64,000 bases of DNA from Paenibacillus chitinolyticus NBRC 15660 (GTDB lineage Bacteria; Bacillota; Bacilli; Paenibacillales; NBRC-103111), in NCBI RefSeq assembly GCF_000739915.1, contig NZ_BBJT01000008.1, forward strand, positions 124,001 through 188,000, written 5' to 3'. The notes beneath the pieces were generated by a model. It was not told the origin of the DNA and searched no databases. It saw nothing but the letters and a program-made list of their open reading frames with translations. Below are positions 42,774-50,350 of the stretch, one piece after another. Position numbers and translations under genes: made by a program. Position 1 is the stretch's first letter. Every line of letters begins with the position of its first letter.

Positions 42774-45383
42774 ATGACTGATACGACTCCCGATGCCCCC
42801 GTTATTTTAAAAACAAAAATAGCCACGCCCCTTCCAAAGGCGAATCTGGTTGCCCGCGAGCGGCTGACCGATTCTTTGTCCCGGGGAATAAACGGGCGGC
42901 TTACGCTTGTCTGCGCCCCCGCCGGATTCGGCAAAACGACGCTGCTTACCCAGTGGGCTCACAGCTGCGGGCATACCTGCGCCTGGCTGTCCCTGGACGC
43001 CAGAGATAACGATTTTATCCGCTTCTGGCGTACGCTCATCCGTTCCCTGGCCGACAAGGCCGAAGACCCGGCCGGACAGCGGCTTGCCGCGCTTGCGCTA
43101 TCGCTGCAGGATATTTCCTCCTCCACTTTTCTGGATGCGCTGTTAAACGAGCTTTACGAGTTTCCGGGAAAAACGGTGCTTGTTCTCGACGACTACCACC
43201 TGATCGGAGACGCACGGATTCACGACAGCCTGGCATATTTTATCGAATACCTGCCGACTGCGCTTCACGTGCTGATCGCCAGCCGCAGCGAGCTTCCTTT
43301 TTCGACTGTAAAATGGACCGCCAAGCGGGAACAAAACGAACTGCATACGGCTACCCTCCAATTTACGGCGGATGAAGCCGCGGCATTTTACCGACATATC
43401 CACCATCATCCTTTGACGGATGAACAGATCCGGCGCCTCGCCGCACAGACGGAAGGCTGGGTAACCGGCCTGCAGTTGGCGCTGCTGTCTCTCCAATCCG
43501 GGACAGACGCGGTCCGTTTTCTGGAGGAATTCCACGGAGACCACCGGGTTATCTCGGATTATTTATTCGAAGAAGTTGCCTCGAAATTGCTGCCGGATCT
43601 CTATTCCTTCGTGCTGAAAACATCCGTTCTTCAAGAGATGGATGCCGATCTGTGCGATGCGGTCACGGAAAGCGCGGACTCCCAGGTACTGCTCGAGCGG
43701 GCCAAAAAATCAAACCTCTTCCTGGTGCCCCTGGACGAGCGCGGCGCCTGGTTCCGGTACCATCATCTGTTCGCCGGGTTTCTACAGGAGCTGCTAAAAC
43801 GCAAGCAGCCCGAGGAATGGCGACGACTGAACCGGCTGGCAAGTGCGGGCTGCATTTCGCGCGGTTTTATGAACGAAGCGGTGGAATACGCCATAGCCGG
43901 CGAAGATTATCCCCGGCTGGAGAGCTGCCTGAGGACCCACATGCCGGCCGTATTGGAAAGCGGAGAACTGGGCAACCTCCTGCGCTGGTTCCGCAGCTTT
44001 CCTCCGGAGTATGCCGTATCGCCCGCGTTGTCTTTGCACCATGCTTTCGTCCTGCTCATGGCGGGTCATGCGGAGCAGGCCGAGCAGCTATTGGACCGGG
44101 TGGAGTCGTCATTGGACGCTTCCATGGAGCCGGAAGAACGGAAAGAACTCCAGAGCGGGCTGCTCTTCGTCCGTTCGAATCTGATGTTTATTACAGGCAT
44201 CTTCGATAAATGGTTCGCTCATATCGGTACTTTGCTGCATGAGATTTTACCGGCCGATCCGGCTTTTTACACGTTTAACTATAATCGGACCGAACCGCTG
44301 GTCAGACGGACTCCGCTCGGCCTTAAAGGCGTGCTCTCGCCCGATACGGAAAGGATCGGCGCCTTGTTCACCAGTCTGCTGGAAGCCCGAGGCTGGCAGG
44401 GTTCCTACATCTATTTGTATGTCATACAGTCGCTCAGTGAGGGCTACTACGAGTGGAACCGGCTGGAGGACAGCCGCAAATTGGCGGTGCTGGTCTCACG
44501 TTCAGCCCCGGCTAAGGAGCTGCCCGGCTTGTATGTGCCGATGCATCTGACGCAGGCCCAGCTGTATGCGGCTCAGGGGCGTTTCGAACTCGCCCATACC
44601 GCTCTCGACGAAGCCTTCGAGGCATCTTCCGGGCTGAAGGACAGCCGTTGGCGTCAGCTTTTGCAGGCGGCCAGAATCCGCCTGTATCTTAAAGAAGACC
44701 GCTCCGCAGACGTGAAAAAGGCGCTGCCGCAGCTCGGTGTGTCCGGGAAGGACAAGCCCGGTTTCCGGCAGGAGTTCGAATACGTGACGCTTGCGCGCGC
44801 GCTCGGCAGCCAGCGCAAGGAGAAAGAAGCGCTGCGCCTGCTGGAGCTGCTCAAACCCCAGTGTGAGCGGGAGCAGCTTCTGTCCGGCATCATCGAAATC
44901 GGCATTTTGCAGGCGCTCCTGGAAAATCAGCGGGGTCAGCGTACGACGGCTCTCCGCCATCTTCACGAAGCGCTGGAACTCGGTGCCCGGAACGGCTACA
45001 TCAGGAGCTTCCTCGATGAAGGCAAAGCCATGGAAACCCTGCTGCGGGCTTATGCCAGACAATACCGCTTGACCCGGGAAGTGGCAGGGCAGGGAGGCGG
45101 GCTGCACGATTACGTATTGAAGCTGCTCAGCCTGTTCATGCCCGCCTCCCCCCAGCGCAAAACCCCAGCACCGCCGCTCGTGGAGGAACTGAGCCGAAGC
45201 GAGATCAGTCTGCTCCGCCTTATTCGCCGGGGCGCTTCCAACAGGCAGATGGCGGAACAGCTGACACTTTCCGAGGGGACGGTTAAGGTCTACCTCTCCC
45301 GCTTGTACGAGAAGCTGGGCGTTTCCTCTCGGACCCAAGCGCTCGTTACCGCGCAGGAGCTTAAGCTCCTAGATGCGGAATAG
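42774..45383 (+). CDS. LuxR family regulator of the MalT/STAND ATPase type
   Basis: An 869-residue signal-transduction ATPase. Walker A is in APAGFGKTTLLTQW (GFGKTT 51-56) and Walker B in TVLVLDDYH (D139-D140), with the following LIASRSELPF sensor region, as in MalT. Residues 250-360 form the winged-helix arm (GWVTGLQLALLSLQSG, FRYHHLFAGFLQELL), 400-780 a helical TPR-like superhelix expected to bind the inducer, and the last 65 residues a LuxR helix-turn-helix (LSRSEISLLRLIRRGASNRQ and LTLSEGTVKVYLSRLYEKLG). The ATG follows ggagga. No catabolic operon adjoins it, so the regulon and inducer are unknown. Complete and intact. Confidence 0.9.
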   Translation: MTDTTPDAPVILKTKIATPLPKANLVARERLTDSLSRGINGRLTLVCAPAGFGKTTLLTQWAHSCGHTCAWLSLDARDNDFIRFWRTLIRSLADKAEDPAGQRLAALALSLQDISSSTFLDALLNELYEFPGKTVLVLDDYHLIGDARIHDSLAYFIEYLPTALHVLIASRSELPFSTVKWTAKREQNELHTATLQFTADEAAAFYRHIHHHPLTDEQIRRLAAQTEGWVTGLQLALLSLQSGTDAVRFLEEFHGDHRVISDYLFEEVASKLLPDLYSFVLKTSVLQEMDADLCDAVTESADSQVLLERAKKSNLFLVPLDERGAWFRYHHLFAGFLQELLKRKQPEEWRRLNRLASAGCISRGFMNEAVEYAIAGEDYPRLESCLRTHMPAVLESGELGNLLRWFRSFPPEYAVSPALSLHHAFVLLMAGHAEQAEQLLDRVESSLDASMEPEERKELQSGLLFVRSNLMFITGIFDKWFAHIGTLLHEILPADPAFYTFNYNRTEPLVRRTPLGLKGVLSPDTERIGALFTSLLEARGWQGSYIYLYVIQSLSEGYYEWNRLEDSRKLAVLVSRSAPAKELPGLYVPMHLTQAQLYAAQGRFELAHTALDEAFEASSGLKDSRWRQLLQAARIRLYLKEDRSADVKKALPQLGVSGKDKPGFRQEFEYVTLARALGSQRKEKEALRLLELLKPQCEREQLLSGIIEIGILQALLENQRGQRTTALRHLHEALELGARNGYIRSFLDEGKAMETLLRAYARQYRLTREVAGQGGGLHDYVLKLLSLFMPASPQRKTPAPPLVEELSRSEISLLRLIRRGASNRQMAEQLTLSEGTVKVYLSRLYEKLGVSSRTQALVTAQELKLLDAE

Positions 45384-45461
45384 CATACCGGTTTGGCTGC
45401 AACTATGCTTGTTTTAGCTATTCCCGGCCCGCTTGTTCGCCAAGGCCGCTGCGCCGCCTAA

Positions 45462-45492
45462 CCCCTCCGGATATGAGCCGGAGGGGATTTTT
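45462..45492 (+). terminator. Terminator of the MalT-type regulator gene
   Basis: CCCCTCCGG/CCGGAGGGG stem followed by ATTTTTGTG. Confidence 0.75.
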
Positions 45493-45500
45493 GTGTGGCC

Positions 45501-45536
45501 CTTGGTCCTGCTCTTGGTCCTGCTCTTGGTTCTGCT
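45501..45536. repeat. Three tandem copies of a 12-base unit
   Basis: cttggtcctgct twice, then cttggttctgct. Confidence 0.9.
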
Positions 45537-45871
45537 CCCTTTCCCGATTGCTCCGTACTGCTTTTTGCTTTTCAGTTTCTCAATTCAGATTTCAGAGCAG
45601 ATTCAGGCTGATTTAATCCCGTTTTAAGAACTGACGGTTACAATGGGTTTAGGACAGCGGATCAAACGTTTGCCTTATCCCGTTTTAGAAGAGAATTTGC
45701 CGGGTAATGATTCCCTCCGCGCAACGGAAACTTATCTGCTTCGTATAAGACTTAGAGGACATCTTTTCAACTACATACGAATTACTCCATTCGCTTATCT
45801 GCCTACTTTCGCTTATAGATACCGTTGCTCGTCTGATCCCACCTATTCGTTTACAGAAAAGAGGAATACGC
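45537..45871. other. Intergenic region upstream of the small exported protein gene
   Basis: No gene is seen. Two direct repeats of ATCCCGTTTTA(A)GAA lie at 45616-45630 and 45677-45690, possible regulator sites. A clear promoter could not be assigned. Confidence 0.35.
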
Positions 45872-46300
45872 ATGAGACCCAAACATATTTTAATCGCAGG
45901 CACTGTCGCTTTTGCCATCACGATCGGCGCGGGGTTCTGGAATGATGAAAGCACCGTGGAAGTCCAAATCATGATCCCGGATAACCCGGCCGCATTCGAT
46001 AAAACGAAAACCGTCGCCACGCAAACCGCAGCCGTGCCTGTCCAAGACGAACTGCATCAGGCCCTGGGCGTCACTTCCGACGAAGAGATTTACGATGCTT
46101 TGTATAACGGACAGTCTCTGGCCGAAGTAGCGGCCAGCCGTTCGCGCGATGTGCGGGATGTCATAGCCCTGCAGACGTCGCAGTTGTCCGCGCAACTGGA
46201 TGACCGTCTCGCCGGCGGAAGCTTGTCCCGGGAAGCTTATGAAGCCCACAAGGCAGAGCTGGTCGAGGTCATCACCCGAAGCGTCACAAACGCAACTTGA
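45872..46300 (+). CDS. Small exported protein of unknown function
   Basis: A 142-residue protein with an N-terminal hydrophobic segment (HILIAGTVAFAITIGAGFW) acting as signal or anchor. The C-terminal half, SDEEIYDALYNGQSLAEVAA followed by DVRDVIALQTSQLSAQLDDRLA and EAYEAHKAELVEVITRSV, is helical and recurs in small secreted Bacillales proteins that count helical repeats of the NGxSLAEVA type. No enzymatic motif. The ATG follows agagga. Its TGA is immediately followed by the minisatellite at 46301, so the repeat lies in its 3' untranslated region before the terminator. Confidence 0.75.
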   Translation: MRPKHILIAGTVAFAITIGAGFWNDESTVEVQIMIPDNPAAFDKTKTVATQTAAVPVQDELHQALGVTSDEEIYDALYNGQSLAEVAASRSRDVRDVIALQTSQLSAQLDDRLAGGSLSREAYEAHKAELVEVITRSVTNAT

Positions 46301-46454
46301 CCGGTGTTTGCCGGTGTTTGCCGGTGTTTGCCGGTGTTTGCCGGTGTTTGCCGGTGTTTGCCGGTGTTTGCCGGTGTTTGCCGGTGTTTGCCGGTGTTTG
46401 ACCGGTGTTTGACCGGTGTTTGACCGGTGTTTGACCGGTCTTTGCCGGTCTTCG
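46301..46454. repeat. Minisatellite of 10- and 11-base units
   Basis: Ten exact head-to-tail copies of ccggtgtttg (46301-46400), then three copies of the 11-base form accggtgtttg (46401-46433), one accggtctttg and a degenerate ccggtcttcg. There is no spacer between units, so it is not a CRISPR array. It begins at the base after the stop codon of the preceding gene. Confidence 0.97.
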
Positions 46455-46493
46455 CTGATCCGCTGCCCCCTCAAGCATCACGCTGTTAAAAAA

Positions 46494-46533
46494 AGAAAAA
46501 GGCGCCCCCGATTTTACGGGGGCGCCTTTTTTT
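46494..46533 (+). terminator. Terminator downstream of the minisatellite
   Basis: GGCGCCCCCG/CGGGGGCGCC stem (46501-46526) with TTTTTTT after it. Confidence 0.9.
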
Positions 46534-46658
46534 ATTGAATCTGCCGCATGCCTCATCGGCACTTGCGGTTAATAGTTCTCGTGGGCACGCGGCCAAGACT
46601 GTCGCCGGCGGAACCGCCCGACAAGGCCCTGCCTGCCGCAGCAGATTGATCGTGAGAC

Positions 46659-47939
46659 TCATGTCTGCTGGAAGTGAGTCGCCGCGATTTGGCAATCCTT
46701 GCATACGAACGCATACGTAATCCCTTCGCCGTAATCATCCGCATCCTCCCAGGAGAATTGGGCCAGGAAGCTCATCTTCCCCGAGCACCCGGGACAATCC
46801 GGGTACTCCGCATCCTGAATCCACGTGGGGTGGCCTCCCACTTGTGAAGCCACCGCCGGCTCCTGACTCCAGACGGCGGCATAATACGTTCCCCGCTCTT
46901 TACCGGAGAACCGCAGAGCTGGCCGCTCTCCATCTTCCGGCGGCCCCTCCCCTTCCGGCTCCGGGGAAACGGCGGGAGCGGGATTGTACCGGCTCCATCC
47001 GCTTCCGCCTTTTCCGTCTATATCGGTAAACAAAAAGCCATAGCAGGTGCAGCTCAAGCAGGTCGCGATCTTCAACCTCTCGCCTTCCATATCCAGGAAC
47101 CGAAGCGAAGGATGTCTGAGATCCAGATCGAACAAAACCGTCATTCCGCCACCGCAGCCTCTGCAAAACTCCTCGGTTTCTCCGAAAAGCGATACAGGCT
47201 CGCCGCCGGAGGGTATGCCTTTCTCAAACGTCCGGCACTCCTTGTAAAACAAGTCGCTTCTCAAACCTTCCCCGTTCAGCATCCATCCGGCCTCAAGCGA
47301 GTACTGGTGTGGAGGCACATACAGTTCTTCGGCCCAGACAGGCGGAGTTTCCCGCCATTGGTTAAAGCGGGCCGCCACCGTCTCATCTCCGATCCAGGCC
47401 AGCGCGAGCAGCAGGAGATTGCGGTTCTCCGCATCTTTTTCCACTTGATCCAGCAGGAAGTCCCGGATAGCGGCGGGAGCCTGCTTGTAGAGAATACCCG
47501 GGTGGTAGCATTCCTTCCGAATAAGCGCGGGCAGACAATCTTGCACCGGTATTCCCGTGAAACATGCCAGAGATAACAGAATGTCTTCCGCGATATCCGG
47601 CTCATCTTCCGCTATCAGCGCAGCCGCGTAAGCTTTCATCCTCTCCGCATCGGGCGCGGACAAAGAGGCATACAGCTCCTCGGCCGTTTTCTCGTATGCC
47701 GTATAGCGGATAAGAGGGTCCGAAACTCTCGGCTCGCACATGATTTTCAAAATCTCCACGGGGTCCGTTATCCCTTCGTAGAGATTCACATCCCTGCGGT
47801 GCCGGCGGATAAACTCTTCCCGCTCCAACCGCTGCCGGTACTGTACGCATGGCATACAGTAACCGCCTGTCTTCTCGGCTGTCCGGGGAAGAATCGTCGC
47901 CCCGCAATCCGCGCTTTTGCATGGAATACGCTCTGTCAT
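46659..47939 (-). CDS. Uncharacterised cytoplasmic protein with Cys pairs
   Basis: A 426-residue soluble protein of unknown function. The N-terminus has a zinc-ribbon-like arrangement (IPCKSADCGATILP and GYCMPC). The middle (about 60-230) is helical. The C-terminal half has several CxxC pairs (EFCRGCGGGM, CLSCTCYGF, PDCPGCSGKM, VCKDC) and ends with a block, GGHPTWIQDAEYPDCPGC, that recalls DUF1963/YwqG-like proteins, often linked to recording or binding roles in toxin-immunity settings. No signal peptide or membrane segment. It lies 122 bases downstream of thrS on the same strand, with its own site before the ATG. Not confidently assignable. Confidence 0.75.
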   Translation of the reverse strand: MTERIPCKSADCGATILPRTAEKTGGYCMPCVQYRQRLEREEFIRRHRRDVNLYEGITDPVEILKIMCEPRVSDPLIRYTAYEKTAEELYASLSAPDAERMKAYAAALIAEDEPDIAEDILLSLACFTGIPVQDCLPALIRKECYHPGILYKQAPAAIRDFLLDQVEKDAENRNLLLLALAWIGDETVAARFNQWRETPPVWAEELYVPPHQYSLEAGWMLNGEGLRSDLFYKECRTFEKGIPSGGEPVSLFGETEEFCRGCGGGMTVLFDLDLRHPSLRFLDMEGERLKIATCLSCTCYGFLFTDIDGKGGSGWSRYNPAPAVSPEPEGEGPPEDGERPALRFSGKERGTYYAAVWSQEPAVASQVGGHPTWIQDAEYPDCPGCSGKMSFLAQFSWEDADDYGEGITYAFVCKDCQIAATHFQQT

Positions 47940-48061
47940 CGCACGTCATCCTTTCACCCTCCGGCAGGCTCGCATGGAGAGCTCCGCCGGATTTTTCGCT
48001 TGAAATTCTTCCCGGGAACAGGAGGCCTGCCTTCCGCGCTCCTCTTTCTTCTCCCGAGCTC

Positions 48062-49975
48062 CTAAGCTTTACTGCGGATTTCTTCGAGAATAAGCCCGCA
48101 AATCTCCTCGATCGATTGAGGACCCAGATCCCCTTCCCCGCGTTTGCGGACCGCTGCCGTTCCCGTACTTTTCTCGTTCTCGCCGAGGACGAACATGTAC
48201 GGCACTTTTTCAAGCTGCGCTTCGCGGATCTTGTAGCCCAGTTTCTCGTTTCTCAGGTCGACTTCCGCACGGATGCCCCTTTCGTCCAGCGATTTCTTCA
48301 CGAGCATGGCGTAATCGGCGTAATGGTCGGACACCGGCAGAAGCTTCACCTGCACCGGCGCCAGCCAGAGCGGGAAAGCGCCGCTGTAATGCTCGGTGAT
48401 GATGCCGATGAAGCGGTCGACCGAACCGTACACGGCCCGGTGGATAACGACCGGACGGTGTTTCAGGCTGTCCTCGCCAATGTACGTGAGGTCGAATTTC
48501 TCCGGCATTTGAAAATCAAGCTGAATCGTCCCGCACTGCCAGCTGCGCTTGAGCGCGTCGAGAATATGGAAGTCGATTTTCGGCCCGTAGAACGCGCCGT
48601 CGCCTTCGTTCACACGGTATTCGATGCCGCGGTTATCGAGCACGTTTTTCAGGGAAGCTTCCGCCTGATCCCACAGCTCTTGGGAGCCCATGGAATCTTC
48701 GGGGCGCGTGGACAGCTCGATCTTGTACTCGAAGCCGAAGACGCCGTAAATATGGTCGATCAGCTCAATCACCCGGCCGATTTCTTCTTCGATTTGATCG
48801 GGGCGTACGAACAGATGCGCATCGTCCTGGCAGAATGTGCGCACGCGCATCATGCCGTTCAGCGCTCCCGACATCTCGTGCCGGTGCACCTGCCCGTACT
48901 CCGCAAGGCGGATCGGAAGTTCCCGGTAGGAATGCAGGCTGTTTTTATAAATCAGCATATGGCCCGGACAGTTCATGGGCTTCAGCGCGAAACTCGTATC
49001 GTCCACATCGGTAAAATACATGTTGTCCTTGTAATGGTCCCAGTGGCCCGACTGCTCCCAGAGGCGTCTGTTCATCATGAACGGCGTACGCACTTCGTCA
49101 TATTCCCGCTGCCGCTGGAGTTCCCGGGCGAAGCTTTCCAGCTCCGTGCGGATCGTCATCCCTTTGGGCAGGTAGAACGGCATGCCGGGTGCTTCTTCGG
49201 AGAACATGAACAGGCCGAGTTCCTTGCCCAGCTTGCGGTGGTCGCGCTTCTTGGCTTCCTCCAGCAGATGCAGATGCTCGTCAAGCTGCGCTTTCTTCGG
49301 GAACGACGTGCCGTAGATACGCTGGAGCATCTTGTTGGCGGAATCCCCGCGCCAGTAAGCGCCTGCCACGTTCAGCAGCTTAAACGCTTTGATCCGCCCC
49401 GTCGAAGGCAGATGCGGTCCCCGGCACAAGTCGAGAAATTCTCCCTGTTCGTAGACCGAAATTTCCGCCTCCTCCGGCAGGTCTCGGATCAGTTCCAGCT
49501 TCAGGGGATCTTCCATGTCGCCGAAGATGCGGAGAGCCTCCTCCCGGCTTACGACCCGGCGGACAATCGGCAGGTTTTCGCCCGCGATCTTCTCCATCTC
49601 CTTCTCGATGGCGGCGAGATCTTCGGTCGACAAGGGCTTTTCGAGATCCAGGTCGTAATAGAATCCGTCCTCGATAACCGGGCCGATGCCCAGCTTCACG
49701 GCCTTGCTGCCGTAAATCCGCTTGATGGCCTGCGCCATGAGATGCGCCGTGCTGTGCCGGTAAATGTCCAGGCCTTCGGCGCTATCCGGCGTGATAATCT
49801 CCACGGCGCTGTCCCGGTCGATGGACGTGTTCAGATCGACCGGTTTGCCGTTTAGTTTGCCTCCGAACGCGTTCTTACGAAGTCCCGGACTGATGGACTG
49901 GGCCACCTCTTCAATCGTCGTTCCTCTGGAGTACTCCCGGACCGATCCGTCTGGCAATTTCACTTGAATGTTCAT
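48062..49975 (-). CDS. thrS: Threonyl-tRNA synthetase
   Basis: A 637-residue class II synthetase charging tRNA-Thr. Domain order is complete: TGS (1-62, MNIQVKLPDGSVREYSRGTT), second additional/editing domain (about 63-225, with HSTAHLMAQAIKRIYG and the CRGPHLPSTG block, both zinc/editing His-Cys motifs), catalytic core (about 240-535, motif 2 MRVRTFCQDDAHLF, NCPGHM with the zinc Cys) and the anticodon-binding domain (about 540-637, LLPVSDHYADYA, GENEKSTGTAAVRKR). Expression is controlled by the T-box leader at 50009-50284. It could be the thrS or the paralogous thrZ copy, which the window cannot tell. Confidence 0.97.
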   Translation of the reverse strand: MNIQVKLPDGSVREYSRGTTIEEVAQSISPGLRKNAFGGKLNGKPVDLNTSIDRDSAVEIITPDSAEGLDIYRHSTAHLMAQAIKRIYGSKAVKLGIGPVIEDGFYYDLDLEKPLSTEDLAAIEKEMEKIAGENLPIVRRVVSREEALRIFGDMEDPLKLELIRDLPEEAEISVYEQGEFLDLCRGPHLPSTGRIKAFKLLNVAGAYWRGDSANKMLQRIYGTSFPKKAQLDEHLHLLEEAKKRDHRKLGKELGLFMFSEEAPGMPFYLPKGMTIRTELESFARELQRQREYDEVRTPFMMNRRLWEQSGHWDHYKDNMYFTDVDDTSFALKPMNCPGHMLIYKNSLHSYRELPIRLAEYGQVHRHEMSGALNGMMRVRTFCQDDAHLFVRPDQIEEEIGRVIELIDHIYGVFGFEYKIELSTRPEDSMGSQELWDQAEASLKNVLDNRGIEYRVNEGDGAFYGPKIDFHILDALKRSWQCGTIQLDFQMPEKFDLTYIGEDSLKHRPVVIHRAVYGSVDRFIGIITEHYSGAFPLWLAPVQVKLLPVSDHYADYAMLVKKSLDERGIRAEVDLRNEKLGYKIREAQLEKVPYMFVLGENEKSTGTAAVRKRGEGDLGPQSIEEICGLILEEIRSKA

Positions 49976-50008
49976 CGCTTATCCCTCCACGAGTGTTTTG
50001 TTGAACGC

Positions 50009-50284
50009 AAAAAAACGCAGCTCATCCACAAAGGGACGAGTGCGTTCAGCTCGTGGTTCCACCCTCATTTGATCCGCCGCAAAAACACGTGCGGAATCCT
50101 CATTTGGCATCCGGTAACGGAGATGATCCGGTGTCATCTACTGCCGCTCGGATCTTGTGCGGGTTCGATGCCACGGCTGCAAAGGGGTAATTCCGCATCC
50201 GTCGGCAGGAGAAGCTTTCAGCATGTGCTTCTCTCTCTGAGCAGCCCGTGAAGGGAATCGTGTCTTTGGTCAATGCCTGTATGG
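50009..50284 (-). ncRNA. T-box leader of thrS
   Basis: The minus strand has the invariant T-box AGGGTGGAACCACG (complement of 50051-50065), followed by the antiterminator/terminator region AACGCACTCGTCC...GGATGAGCTGCGTTTTTTT ending near 50009. Upstream is the Stem I region with a GAAGC/GCTTC arm pair. A Thr ACC codon (complement of 50186-50188) is a candidate specifier. Uncharged tRNA-Thr should favour antitermination. Confidence 0.9.
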
Positions 50285-50290
50285 GTAGAA

Positions 50291-50319
50291 ATTATAGAAT
50301 CGCTCTTGAAGGATGTCAA
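50291..50319 (-). promoter_or_regulatory. Sigma-A promoter of the thrS T-box transcript
   Basis: Perfect TTGACA (50314-50319), 17-base spacer, perfect TATAAT (50291-50296). Confidence 0.85.
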
Positions 50320-50350
50320 GCCGCGAATTTCTACTTTTCTCCATTCCAGG

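Noticed and set aside
46301-46454. CRISPR array
   Set aside because: Units are 10-11 bases and directly adjacent with no spacers, and no cas genes are in the window.
47849-49855. 668-codon plus-strand frame opposite thrS
   Set aside because: thrS is certain on the other strand.
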